Positions 26,506 to 35,127 of a stretch of DNA of 64,000 bases are shown piece by piece. Location of the stretch: contig JAEESZ010000010.1 in the NCBI GenBank assembly GCA_016286535.1, forward strand, positions 24,551 through 88,550, given 5' to 3'. The translations under genes and the position numbers were made by a program. The DNA is from Treponema sp. GTDB lineage: Bacteria; Spirochaetota; Spirochaetia; Treponematales; Treponemataceae. Each line of letters opens with the position of its first letter. Positions within the stretch are counted from its first letter, which is position 1. The notes under the pieces are model-generated. The model made no database searches. It saw only the letters and a program-made list of their open reading frames with translations, and was not told the origin of the DNA.

Positions 26506-26841
26506 ATGACACAAATTAGCAGTGATGTGATTCGCGGCTATAACGATACCTTTATTCTGTATCTGCTTTTGGAAAAAGCCTCTTATGGTTACGAAATATC
26601 CAAAAGCATTAAGGTTTTGTCCGAAGAAAAGTATGTAATCAAAGAGACTACCCTTTATTCGGCCTTTACCAGACTTGAAAGTAACGGTTACATCGAATCC
26701 TTTTTTCAGGACGCTGAAAACGGAAAAAGAAGAACCTACTATCGTATTACAGAAAAAGGCTTAAATTATTACCACGAAAAATGTCAGGAATGGCAACTTA
26801 CAAAAGAAGTTGTAGAGAAGTTTATTAAAAAAGAGGGTTAA
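26506..26841 (+). CDS. PadR-family transcriptional regulator
   Basis: 111 aa. The winged-helix segment YGYEISKSIKVLSEEKYVIKETTLYSAFTRLESNGYIES and the wing NGKRRTYYRITEKG are characteristic of short PadR proteins. Such repressors control envelope or transporter genes and usually respond to a small hydrophobic compound or cell-envelope stress. It is followed 4 nt later by a membrane protein and then a VGE-repeat protein, a common three-gene arrangement. Confidence 0.92.
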   Translation: MTQISSDVIRGYNDTFILYLLLEKASYGYEISKSIKVLSEEKYVIKETTLYSAFTRLESNGYIESFFQDAENGKRRTYYRITEKGLNYYHEKCQEWQLTKEVVEKFIKKEG

Positions 26842-26845
26842 ACTT

Positions 26846-27808
26846 ATGGAAACTATTAAGAATTATTTAGAGTCTATGTTCAGAGGCTTACCACAGACAG
26901 AAAAAGTATTCAGGGCAAAATCTGAACTTCTTCAAATGATGGAAGACAAATACACAGAATTAATCAAACAGGGAAAATCAGAAAACGAAGCTATTGGAGA
27001 AGTAATTTCAGACTTTGGAAACCTTGAAGATTTAGCAGATGATTTAGGAATAAAAGATGTTTTGACAGAATCAAAATATACAGAAGAAAACCGCAGAAAG
27101 CTTTCTTTTGATGAAATTAAAGATTACATAGAGCAGAGCAAAAGATCTATTCTTATGCACTCTTTAGGAATTATGTTCTGCATTATCTGTGTCGTATTCC
27201 CAATCTTTTCAGAGTCTTTAAATCTCCCTGCCGCAACGGGAGCTTCCCTTATGTTTGTAAGTATTGCTGCCGGAGTCCTCCTTATGTGCATAGCCCACTC
27301 TTCCATGGAACCATGGGACTACATTAAAAAGGAACCCTGCTCTATAGATTCAGCTGCCACCGATTATTTAAAAAATCAGAGCCGGGATTATACCTCAACT
27401 TACAGCGTACTGCATTCAGTTGGAATCTTATTATGCATTATCTGTTTTATTCCGGCCGTAATTTTTGATGAATTCTCCTCCCTTGAAAAACTTGGCGGAG
27501 CCATGCTCTTTATTTTTGTTGGAGTCGGCGTACTTTTAATGACCTATTCAAATCTTGTAAAGAAAACCTACTTAAGGCTTTTGAATTTAAACTCAAAGGT
27601 GGATTTTGAAGAAATCAAAAAGGACGATACAAAGACAGTTTCAAACAAAACTGCAAGAACCATCTTAAGCGTTTACTGGTCTGTAGTTACCTGCATTTAT
27701 TTATGCATCAGCTTTTTGACCTTTAAGTGGCATCTTACCTGGATTATCTGGCCGGTTGCAGGAGTTGTAAGAAGCATTTTAATTTCAATTTATTCAAAAG
27801 AAGAATAG
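26846..27808 (+). CDS. integral membrane protein with N-terminal HAAS (DUF1700-like) signalling domain
   Basis: 320 aa. Residues 1-75 form a helical domain (MFRGLPQTEKVFRAKSELLQ, then ENEAIGEVISDFGNLEDLADDL) typical of proteins paired with PadR regulators. About six membrane segments follow from residue 95. The first and third pairs look alike (SLGIMFCIICVVFPIF versus SVGILLCIICFIPAVIF), indicating an internal duplication. It presumably senses the membrane state and interacts with PadR. Confidence 0.85.
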   Translation: METIKNYLESMFRGLPQTEKVFRAKSELLQMMEDKYTELIKQGKSENEAIGEVISDFGNLEDLADDLGIKDVLTESKYTEENRRKLSFDEIKDYIEQSKRSILMHSLGIMFCIICVVFPIFSESLNLPAATGASLMFVSIAAGVLLMCIAHSSMEPWDYIKKEPCSIDSAATDYLKNQSRDYTSTYSVLHSVGILLCIICFIPAVIFDEFSSLEKLGGAMLFIFVGVGVLLMTYSNLVKKTYLRLLNLNSKVDFEEIKKDDTKTVSNKTARTILSVYWSVVTCIYLCISFLTFKWHLTWIIWPVAGVVRSILISIYSKEE

Positions 27809-27825
27809 GCGGAAGGAGTTTTACT

Positions 27826-28584
27826 ATGAAAAAAAATATTTTACTTATAGTTTTAGGAATTGTAACAGTTTTCTGTATTATTTTTGGAACAATCAGACAT
27901 TTTGGTAAGTTTGAAAATAATCTAAAAGATGCACTGGCAAATATATCCATCGAAATGGACGATGATGATTTTGATGATTTGAATTTTGACGAAGAGGAAG
28001 ATTCTGCTGACGAGAATAAAAAATCCTTTGCACAAAAACTTTCTGCTTTTACTTCCATTGATATTGATGCCGGAATTCTGGAACTTGATATAAAGGAAGG
28101 TGATGATTTTTCAATCAAGGCTGCTTATTCAAAAGACATTCTTAAACCTGAGTTTAAGGTAGAAAACGGCCTCCTGAAAGTTGAACAGAGCAGACATAAA
28201 AGAAAAATTAATATGGGAAAGAATGTTGCTTACCTTGTAATTACAATTCCTGAGGGCACAGAACTTAAGGAATGCAAGATTGACATAAATGTAGGTGAGC
28301 TTAAAATCAACAGTCTTACAGGAAACAGCTTTAGCGCAGATATGAATGTAGGCGAGATTCATATGAATGATGTTGATTTTAAGGAGATTGATGTAGAAAA
28401 CAATGTCGGAGAAATATCAATTTCACCCGCCCTGGATATTTCTGAATACAATCTGGATCTTTCCAGCGATGTAGGCGAAGTAAGGGTTGAAGGCCAGAAC
28501 AAAAAACGCTCTTATTCCAGCAGGGGAAATTCAAATAAAAAAATTTCTGTTAAAACTAACGTAGGTGAGGTTATAATAAGATAG
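27826..28584 (+). CDS. DUF4097-like adhesin-type protein with repeated VGE motifs
   Basis: 252 aa from the ATG at 27826, preceded by GGAAGGAG; an earlier in-frame start overlaps the upstream gene and has no binding site. An N-terminal membrane anchor (residues 1-22) is followed by a very acidic stretch (MDDDDFDDLNFDEEED). A right-handed-helix-like repeat region then contains five copies of a VGE motif at about 20-residue spacing: INVGELKI, MNVGEIHM, NNVGEISI, SDVGEVRV, TNVGEVII. Its position as third gene in a PadR operon suggests envelope-stress function. Exact role unknown. Confidence 0.8.
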   Translation: MKKNILLIVLGIVTVFCIIFGTIRHFGKFENNLKDALANISIEMDDDDFDDLNFDEEEDSADENKKSFAQKLSAFTSIDIDAGILELDIKEGDDFSIKAAYSKDILKPEFKVENGLLKVEQSRHKRKINMGKNVAYLVITIPEGTELKECKIDINVGELKINSLTGNSFSADMNVGEIHMNDVDFKEIDVENNVGEISISPALDISEYNLDLSSDVGEVRVEGQNKKRSYSSRGNSNKKISVKTNVGEVIIR

Positions 28585-28610
28585 TAGATTAAAAAAACGG
28601 AGATTAAAAA

Positions 28611-30047
28611 ATGGAAAAACTGGATTGCAGGACAAAGTGGACCTATTCCATAGGAGCCACCGGTCGTGATGCTGCTTATGCCTTAATCAGCATGTATTTA
28701 ATGGCTTACATTCAATACACAATAAAGCTTACGGTTGCGCAATTCAGTGTAATCTCCCTTATAATTATTATCTGTCTTATCTGGGATGCAATCAATGATC
28801 CCTTAATGGGAATAATTATAGAAAACTGCCACTTTAAAAGGGGCAAATATAAACCCTGGATTCTGACCGGCGCAATTCTTAATGCACTTGTAATTATAGC
28901 ATTATTTACAATTCGCCCTCAGGGCTGGGGTTTTGTTATTTTCTTTGGAATAACCTATTTACTCTGGGGCATGACCTATACCATGAATGATATTGCCTAC
29001 TGGGGAATGCTGCCTTCCCTTTCGAGTGATGCAGGCGAACGCAACATCTTAGTTACCCTGATGAGCATCTTTGTCTGTATAGGTCAGTTTGCGGTGGCAG
29101 GCATAGTTCCAACCGTCATTGCAGGAAACGCAGTTAATGCCTACAGAATAACAGCCCTTATAGTTGCTCTGGCCTTTATTCTTTTCCAGACAATAACAGT
29201 TCTGGGAGTAAAAGAAAGGCAGCACAGCAGCGTAAAAGAATGCGAACATCTTTCCCTCAAGGATATGTTTAATATTTTTTTAAGAAACGATCAGTTGATT
29301 CATTCAGGAATCTCTTCCCTGCTTTTTAATATTGGAACAAATCTTCTTTTAATGTTTGGCATGAATTTCTTTTATTTTGAGTTCGGCTATTCAGAAGGTG
29401 GAAATCTTGTTTTTATTTTTACAATCATGTATGCCCTGGGAACTTTGCTTTCCCAGATTGCATTCCCCTTCCTTTCAAAAATCTTCAGCCGTAAAAAGCT
29501 GCTCTCTATTATTACCTGCATTACCTGTCTTGCCTATTTAGTACTTTTACTTACAGGTTATCTTCTTCCAAAAAGCTGCATTTTAATAAATGTTACCGGC
29601 TTTATAATTTTCTTCTGTCAGGGACTTTTTAACTTAATCCTCCTTGTAATGCTGAACAACACAATTGAATATGACCAGTACAAATTCCATGAACGTCACG
29701 ATTCTATTATTTCTACGGTCAGGTCTTTTTCTGCAAAACTTTCGAGTGCCATAAATCAAGGGCTGGTAAACCTTGTTTTAATAATCAGCGGAATTTACAC
29801 TATAAGCCAGAATATCAGTGCTCTGGAGGTTCAGTCAGGCCAGGGCCTTGTTTCGAGTCAGGAAGTTTTAGCAAAGGCAGATGCCTTTATAGCCCAGGCC
29901 TCTCCTTCCCAGCTATTTACCCTGCGACTTGGAATTACAATTCTTCCTCTGGCTGCAATTTTGTCCGCCTGGCTGATTCTGGTAAAAAAATACAAAATTG
30001 ACGAAGCTGAATATGAAAGAATCTGTAAAGAGATTTCAAAAATATAA
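28611..30047 (+). CDS. GPH-family sugar:cation symporter
   Basis: 478 aa with about 12 membrane segments. Family-typical motifs: TKWTYSIGATGRDAAY at the start, WDAINDPLMGIIIENC in the loop after helix 2, FKRGKYKPWILTG and YTMNDIAYWGMLPSLSSD. GPH transporters import glycosides, pentosides or hexuronides with Na+ or H+. The window contains a GH115 glucuronidase and a GH35 galactosidase that could use imported products, but neither gene is adjacent. It lies 26 nt after the VGE-repeat gene, ends with a terminator, and could be cotranscribed with the PadR operon. Confidence 0.9.
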   Translation: MEKLDCRTKWTYSIGATGRDAAYALISMYLMAYIQYTIKLTVAQFSVISLIIIICLIWDAINDPLMGIIIENCHFKRGKYKPWILTGAILNALVIIALFTIRPQGWGFVIFFGITYLLWGMTYTMNDIAYWGMLPSLSSDAGERNILVTLMSIFVCIGQFAVAGIVPTVIAGNAVNAYRITALIVALAFILFQTITVLGVKERQHSSVKECEHLSLKDMFNIFLRNDQLIHSGISSLLFNIGTNLLLMFGMNFFYFEFGYSEGGNLVFIFTIMYALGTLLSQIAFPFLSKIFSRKKLLSIITCITCLAYLVLLLTGYLLPKSCILINVTGFIIFFCQGLFNLILLVMLNNTIEYDQYKFHERHDSIISTVRSFSAKLSSAINQGLVNLVLIISGIYTISQNISALEVQSGQGLVSSQEVLAKADAFIAQASPSQLFTLRLGITILPLAAILSAWLILVKKYKIDEAEYERICKEISKI

Positions 30048-30076
30048 AAAAGCTTATTAAATAGCTTTATTTTTTC
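30047..30076 (+). terminator. intrinsic terminator after the GPH transporter
   Basis: AAAGCT (30049-30054) pairs with AGCTTT (30063-30068) across an 8-nt loop, followed by six T at 30070-30075. Confidence 0.6.
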
Positions 30077-30121
30077 TGCACCTCAGGCATTAACTTTATA
30101 AAGGGCCTTTCTTTCTCTTTA

Positions 30122-30150
30122 TTGAATTTCTAACGTTTCTTCTATATACT
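30122..30150 (+). promoter_or_regulatory. promoter for hisG-hisB-rnhA
   Basis: -35 TTGAAT at 30122-30127, 17-nt spacer, -10 TATACT at 30145-30150. Just downstream, GAGACT and AGTCTC (about 30166-30187) form a dyad that could be an operator or a leader hairpin. Confidence 0.6.
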
Positions 30151-30216
30151 AAATTTTATAACAAAGAGACTTAAGATATTTAGTCTCACTGCAGAAAAAC
30201 AAAGAAGGAAAATGTT

Positions 30217-31089
30217 ATGGAAAAATTGAAAATTTTACTTGCCAAAGGAAGAATCTACGAGTCGGTTTATGAGCTTTTAAGTGATGTAGGTATTTCCATC
30301 CATCTTCCCGACAGACAATATTTTCCTACAACAAATCAGAAGGACTTAGCCTTCCAGGTTGTAAAACCACAAATCACATCTCTTTTACTTGCCAACAACA
30401 AGGCCGATTTAGGCTTCAGCGGAAAAGACTGGGTTTACGAAAACGGAGTAGAAGATAAAGTTGTAGAAATTATGGACTTAGGCTTTGATCCTGTACGCAT
30501 TGTAGCCGCTATTCCAGAGGCCCGGGACTATGACAAACTTCTTAAAGGTCCTGTAACAATTGCAACTGAATATCAGAACCTGAGCAAAAAATATGTAGAA
30601 AGTAAAAAGATTGACGGTACAATCTTCCGTACCTGGGGAACCAGCGAAGGCTTTGTTCAAGACACAGAAGATTCTATTGCCCAGATTTTAATTGATAACA
30701 CCTCAACAGGTTCTTCTTTAAAGGCCAACCGTTTAAAGATTGTAGATACTCTTATGGAATCTTCTACAAGAATGTATGCAAGCAAAGCCGCCCTTGAAGA
30801 TCCTGAAAAAAAGCAGAAAATCTACGAACTTAAAATGCTTTTTGAAACAGTATTAAATGCCCGCGACAGAGTAATGCTTGAAATGAATGTTGCAGAAAAA
30901 GATTTTGATGCTCTTATTAAAGGCATTCCAAGTATGAAAAGTCCAACCGTTTCTCCACTTTTTGGTGGCAGCGGCTATGCAGTAAAAATTGCTGTTAAGA
31001 AGAGCGATGTTCCTACACTTTTGCCAAAACTTCAGTCTCTTGGTGCAAGTGATATAGTAGAATACGAACTTAGAAAAGTAATGCTCTAG
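30217..31089 (+). CDS. hisG: ATP phosphoribosyltransferase, long form
   Basis: 290 aa. N-terminal LLAKGRIYESVYELL, the DLGFSGKDWVYE motif, PVTIATEYQNLSKKY and the PRPP-loop equivalent DNTSTGSSLKANRL are typical. The C-terminal ~75 residues (PSMKSPTVSPLFGGSGYAVKIAV) are the regulatory ACT-like HisG_C domain, so this is the long hexameric, histidine-inhibited form. It does the first step of histidine synthesis using PRPP. hisB follows after 9 nt. Confidence 0.95.
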   Translation: MEKLKILLAKGRIYESVYELLSDVGISIHLPDRQYFPTTNQKDLAFQVVKPQITSLLLANNKADLGFSGKDWVYENGVEDKVVEIMDLGFDPVRIVAAIPEARDYDKLLKGPVTIATEYQNLSKKYVESKKIDGTIFRTWGTSEGFVQDTEDSIAQILIDNTSTGSSLKANRLKIVDTLMESSTRMYASKAALEDPEKKQKIYELKMLFETVLNARDRVMLEMNVAEKDFDALIKGIPSMKSPTVSPLFGGSGYAVKIAVKKSDVPTLLPKLQSLGASDIVEYELRKVML

Positions 31090-31098
31090 GGGGATAAT

Positions 31099-31713
31099 AT
31101 GAGAACTGCAAGTGTAAAAAGAGTAACTGGCGAAACACAGATTGAACTTACCTTAAATCTGGATGGAAGCGGAAAATGCTCTGTTGAAAATCCTATTGGA
31201 TTTTTTAATCATATGCTTAACAGTTTTTGTAAGCACGGACTTTTTGATCTTTCCGGCTCCATAAAGGGGGATCTGGACGTAGATCAGCACCACACAATAG
31301 AAGATACAGGTATTGTTCTTGGAGAATGCTTTAAAAAAGCTCTGGGGGACTGTGCAGGTATTTTCCGTTCGGGCTTTTTCATTTACCCTATGGACGAAAG
31401 TCTGGTTCAAGCTGCCGTAGATTTTGGCGGACGCCCTTACTTAGTAAACAATGCAAACCTTACCGGCATTCCTCTGGTTTCTTTACAGGATGGCAAGGAA
31501 GGCTCTTTCCAGACAGACTGTTTTGAAGACTTCTGGCAGGGCTTTGTAAACGCAGCCCAGTGCAACCTTCATATTGATGTTATTCGTGGCCGCAGTGACC
31601 ATCACAAAATTGAAGGAGCCTTCAAGGCTGTAGCAAGAGCCATTCGTTCTGCAACTGAAATTGACGAACGCAGAAAAGGTTCCATTCCAAGCACCAAGGG
31701 CATAATCGTATAA
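31099..31713 (+). CDS. hisB: imidazoleglycerol-phosphate dehydratase
   Basis: 204 aa. Metal-binding histidine motifs DVDQHHTIEDTGIVLG and RSDHHKIEGAFKAVARA, plus the FFNHMLNSFCKHG segment, identify IGPD. It converts imidazoleglycerol phosphate to imidazole acetol phosphate. It is the monofunctional form without the histidinol-phosphatase half; a separate PHP phosphatase for that step is encoded at 38120-38956. It lies between hisG and rnhA with gaps of 9 and 7 nt. Confidence 0.96.
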   Translation: MRTASVKRVTGETQIELTLNLDGSGKCSVENPIGFFNHMLNSFCKHGLFDLSGSIKGDLDVDQHHTIEDTGIVLGECFKKALGDCAGIFRSGFFIYPMDESLVQAAVDFGGRPYLVNNANLTGIPLVSLQDGKEGSFQTDCFEDFWQGFVNAAQCNLHIDVIRGRSDHHKIEGAFKAVARAIRSATEIDERRKGSIPSTKGIIV

Positions 31714-31720
31714 GGTTTTT

Positions 31721-32170
31721 ATGGATAAGATAGTTATTTATACAGATGGCGGCTGCCATGGGAATCCCGGTCCAGGCGGCTGGGCTATTGTTGTTATAGC
31801 AGACGGCATTGCAAAACAGCTTAGCGGAGGCGAAAAGCTTACCACCAACAACCGCATGGAACTGATGGCCGCAATTACTGCCCTTCAAGTGGTTCATAAC
31901 ACCGAAGGTTTTCCGCAAAGACCTGTTGTCGTAAATATAGACAGTCAGTACGTAAAAAACGGAATTACCACCTGGATTAAAAGCTGGAAAGCCAAGGGCT
32001 GGAAAACTGCCGATAAAAAACCTGTAAAAAATCAGGACCTGTGGGTTGAACTGGACAGATTAAATTCCGGTCTGAATGTTACCTGGAACTGGGTAAAGGG
32101 TCACGCTGGCATTCAGTACAACGAAGTCTGCGACCAGCTTTGCCAGCAGGAAATTGCAAAATTTTCATAA
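31721..32170 (+). CDS. rnhA: ribonuclease HI
   Basis: 149 aa. Catalytic carboxylates lie in YTDGGCHGNPGPGG (Asp), NNRMELMAAI (Glu), NIDSQYVKNGITTWI (Asp) and GHAGIQYNEVCD (His, Asp), the full DEDD set. The basic-protrusion WKAKGWKTADKKPVKN is present. It cleaves RNA in RNA-DNA hybrids during replication. It is the last gene of the hisG-hisB run. Confidence 0.96.
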   Translation: MDKIVIYTDGGCHGNPGPGGWAIVVIADGIAKQLSGGEKLTTNNRMELMAAITALQVVHNTEGFPQRPVVVNIDSQYVKNGITTWIKSWKAKGWKTADKKPVKNQDLWVELDRLNSGLNVTWNWVKGHAGIQYNEVCDQLCQQEIAKFS

Positions 32171-32251
32171 TTTGGTAAGATTTCATCCTCTTTCTTAAAC
32201 TTTTCATATAAATCTTTGTCAAAAATGATTTTTTAAGACAATTATATTTGT

Positions 32252-33100
32252 ATGAAAAGAAATCTTTATTTTTTACTTCTATTTTTCTTATTTTTTTCCT
32301 GCCGCACGGAGCTCTTCAATAAAAACGAAGAGCTGACTATAGAGCTGCCTTCCTGGCCGGAAGCTTTACCCAAGCTTGAATTCTATCTTATTAAAATCAA
32401 TTCCAGTCAGTCATTGCAGGAAGAAGTCTTTTTACTAAAGGACAAATCCTTCTGCCTGGACATGAAAAAAAATCAACCTCTCAGCCTGCAGGCCTTTCCT
32501 GTAACCAGGCTGCCACAGGAAGACAGTCAACAGGCCATTCTACCGGACAGTCAGTTGATTCAGTTTTTTAAGCCGGCAGGGGCAATTTACCCCTACGATT
32601 ATGACTATCAAAGTAAAAAGATGACGCTCTACTGGGAAGGCGGATATTCTGCATCACTTATAAATCAGCTTTTTGAACAGAGAAAACTTTCTGACCTGAG
32701 TCCTCAGGAGATTAATGAGTTTATAAAAAGCTTTAACTGGAAAAAACTCAACAGTCTTCTTTGTAAAAAAAGTCAGGAGGCCTTTTATAACCCCTGGCAC
32801 ATAAACACAGAAAACCTTTTAACAAATCTTTCGCAAAACAACTTTTCCCAGAGCCTTGCCGACCCGGTCTATGTGTACCCGGTAAAAACTGCAGACCTTT
32901 CGCTATCGAGGCCCTCCTCCTTTTACTCTTCTTATGTACCCGAAAATCAGCTGATAAAAGAGGAAGAGACATTTTACATAAAAAAAGACTTACCACAGCT
33001 TTTCTTATATCAAAATCTTGGAGCCTACATAAGCTTTAAGTCGGCAAAAAATATATCACTTGAATGGATTTATATGCCGATATTTAAAGAAGATTTATGA
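32252..33100 (+). CDS. lipoprotein of unknown function
   Basis: 282 aa with a very hydrophobic signal and Cys17 (LFFSC). The mature protein is rich in Leu, Ser, Gln and aromatic residues, with no recognisable domain. Its last 4 bases overlap the next lipoprotein gene (ATGA), so the two are translationally coupled. With the beta-barrel candidate at 34281 they form a three-gene envelope operon. Confidence 0.7.
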   Translation: MKRNLYFLLLFFLFFSCRTELFNKNEELTIELPSWPEALPKLEFYLIKINSSQSLQEEVFLLKDKSFCLDMKKNQPLSLQAFPVTRLPQEDSQQAILPDSQLIQFFKPAGAIYPYDYDYQSKKMTLYWEGGYSASLINQLFEQRKLSDLSPQEINEFIKSFNWKKLNSLLCKKSQEAFYNPWHINTENLLTNLSQNNFSQSLADPVYVYPVKTADLSLSRPSSFYSSYVPENQLIKEEETFYIKKDLPQLFLYQNLGAYISFKSAKNISLEWIYMPIFKEDL

Positions 33101-34272
33101 AATATTCAAAACTTTTTTTATTTCTTTCAATTATTACTCTTTCTACATTTTCAGCCTGCTCAAAAAAATCTGTTGTAACAGAAATAAAAGAGCCCCTGTC
33201 TCTTGAAAATAATGATAGCCATAAGTGGTATTATTTTTCTCAAGACAACATAAATCCCATAGATAAGCCTAAAAATGCGGCAGAAAGGCCCTTTCTTCCA
33301 TGGACAGAAGCCAGACGCGTTTCTTCTGCCAGCACAGCCCTTAATCAGAACGGAGAAAACCTTTCGTATGCAGTTGTAAACCGCCTGGGCCTTATCACCT
33401 TTAATAATTCAGGCTTTAAACTTTCTAAAGACAATAATCTTTTTAATGACAGAACTTCAGGAAATCTTATTTTCCTTAATGATGTTCCAATCTTTTCTGT
33501 ATATAAAAGTGCCTTTTTTAACGATACAATTACAGACCCCTTTTACAAAAGTGATTCCCAGAATCATCTTTTTTTAATTCAGTTTGATTCTTCCAGCGGG
33601 ATTTTTTACCCCATCATAAACTGCAACAACCTTACAAAACTTATCAACACAGAAATCACAGACTTTTACTGGGATGGTTTAGACTGGGCTTGCAGCCTAA
33701 AAACCATCACAGATACAAAAAATATTTTTTCTTACATAAACTTCAGACCTTCTACCAGCCTTTTAAACCTTTCGCCCGGCAATGCAGATTCCTGCCTCGA
33801 AATAAGTGAATCAAGCCTTGAAGAATTTAAAGAAAAAAAGACTCTGAAAGAAATTTCAAAAGCTCCTCAGCGAATACAAAAACTTTTAAAGGGATTTTCG
33901 GACAAGAAGAATTTTTACCTGGAATTAAAAAAAGCCGGAGGCGTTTCTCCTGTAAAATACCAGAACAGCCCTTCGCAAAAGGAAGACTTTTTAAATGCTA
34001 AGGGAATTATTGCCGACAGCTGGAGTGCCATTCTTTTTGAAGACGGAACTCTCTTTCTGGAAGGGGCAATTCCGGGCAAACATATTCTAAGGGAAGGAAA
34101 AACCATTGCCCTAAGGCTTCCAAAACTTCCTGCAGGCTTTATTTACAGTGATTTTGTTATTTCAGGCTCAAGACTTTACGCTTTCTGGGAAGAAGCTGAT
34201 TTTTTTAATACCGGAAGGGCCGGAATGCTTGAAGTAAACCTTGAAAATACATTATACAGTAAAATAAGATAG
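33097..34272 (+). CDS. lipoprotein of unknown function
   Basis: 391 aa with lipobox Cys21 (STFSAC). The mature part has repeated strand-like segments (YAVVNRLGLITFNNSGF, NLIFLNDVPIFSVYKS) and a C-terminal SAILFEDGTLFLEGAIPG that suggest a beta-propeller or beta-rich fold. It overlaps the preceding lipoprotein gene by 4 nt and precedes the outer-membrane-barrel candidate by 8 nt. Possibly a periplasmic or outer-membrane complex; function unknown. Confidence 0.7.
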   Translation: MKYSKLFLFLSIITLSTFSACSKKSVVTEIKEPLSLENNDSHKWYYFSQDNINPIDKPKNAAERPFLPWTEARRVSSASTALNQNGENLSYAVVNRLGLITFNNSGFKLSKDNNLFNDRTSGNLIFLNDVPIFSVYKSAFFNDTITDPFYKSDSQNHLFLIQFDSSSGIFYPIINCNNLTKLINTEITDFYWDGLDWACSLKTITDTKNIFSYINFRPSTSLLNLSPGNADSCLEISESSLEEFKEKKTLKEISKAPQRIQKLLKGFSDKKNFYLELKKAGGVSPVKYQNSPSQKEDFLNAKGIIADSWSAILFEDGTLFLEGAIPGKHILREGKTIALRLPKLPAGFIYSDFVISGSRLYAFWEEADFFNTGRAGMLEVNLENTLYSKIR

Positions 34273-34280
34273 GAAAGCTT

Positions 34281-34937
34281 ATGAAAATAAAAAAGATATT
34301 TTTACTGGCATCGCTGCTGACTCTTTCTTCACTTGTTTTTTGTCAGAGCGAAAAGAAGGCACATTTTTATATGTCTTTTGGCCCCCAGCTTTTTATTAAT
34401 ACTCAGAGCAGGACTATAAGTGCCCCTTCCCCAATTATGCTCCAGGCCGCTATGGGACTATACTACGACATCAACTCTTTTATTGCCTTTGAGCCAGATC
34501 TCTCTTTTTTTACAATGTACAACTTATATTACAAGAATATGGCTCTCCCTGCCGAAATAGAAAACAGAACTGCGCTGACCTTTGCTTCCATGCTGAGTCT
34601 GCCTGTAGTCTTTAAGTTCAATCTAAAACATTCAAATCTTCAGCTTTCGAGCGGCCCCGGAATTTTAATACGCTTTGGAATTCTTGCAGGCGGCCTTGAT
34701 GCCAGCGACACCGGTTATACAGGAAGTGCAGCGAGTGATCTTTCTGCCATAAACAAATACTTCTGGTCTAAGGGCAGATTTTTGTATATAAATAACGGAA
34801 TTTACTGGGAATTTAACTATACAGATAAGATAAAATTTGGTCCCGCACTGAATATCCAGCTTCCTTTAGGCTCGATATTCAGCGGGGAAAACATTCAGGC
34901 TTTAATAATAAAGGCTGAATGTAAAATCAGGTTTTAG
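34281..34937 (+). CDS. putative outer-membrane beta-barrel protein
   Basis: 218 aa. A signal peptide (residues 1-20) is followed by alternating amphipathic strands such as AHFYMSFGPQLFI, AMGLYYDINSFIAFEPDLSFF and LPVVFKFNLKHSNLQLSSGPGILIRFG. The last residue is Phe (AECKIRF), the usual outer-membrane insertion signal. Length suits an 8-10 strand barrel. Cys21 follows LVF, a poor lipobox, so signal peptidase I processing is more likely. It closes the lipoprotein operon. Confidence 0.72.
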   Translation: MKIKKIFLLASLLTLSSLVFCQSEKKAHFYMSFGPQLFINTQSRTISAPSPIMLQAAMGLYYDINSFIAFEPDLSFFTMYNLYYKNMALPAEIENRTALTFASMLSLPVVFKFNLKHSNLQLSSGPGILIRFGILAGGLDASDTGYTGSAASDLSAINKYFWSKGRFLYINNGIYWEFNYTDKIKFGPALNIQLPLGSIFSGENIQALIIKAECKIRF

Positions 34938-35127
34938 TTTGCTGCGCAAAATTAGTACATCATTGGCGTGGGTGCAATTCACACTGTAGTGTAAAGGCAC
35001 CTTCCCACGCCTCTAATTTTGCTTCGCAAAATTAGTACATTCCACCCATATCTGATGCGGGTTGTGATTTCAGCTTCATGCTTTAATTTGTCTCACCCGC
35101 ATCTGGAGTTTACTTCGTAAACTCCTA
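34938..35127 (-). repeat. array of duplicated groEL 3' ends and hairpins
   Basis: Downstream of groEL, the groEL tail (ATGATGTATTAG) recurs as GGAATGTACTAA (about 35032-35043) and ATGATGTACTAA (about 34952-34963). Each tail is followed by a hairpin with a GAA or GCA loop: GGAGTTTAC stem (35105-35125), CTAATTTTGC stem (35013-35035) and a degenerate copy (34934-34955). Long-loop stems separate the tails: GATGCGGGT/ACCCGCATC (35054-35062/35095-35103) and GGCGTGGG/CCCACGCC (34965-34972/35004-35011). The middle copy is in the groEL frame and encodes ASDMGGMY. Confidence 0.75.

Noticed and set aside
34281..34937. Lipoprotein call for the outer-membrane-barrel candidate
   Set aside because: Cys21 is preceded by LVF, a poor lipobox, and a C-terminal Phe with strand pattern favours a beta-barrel.
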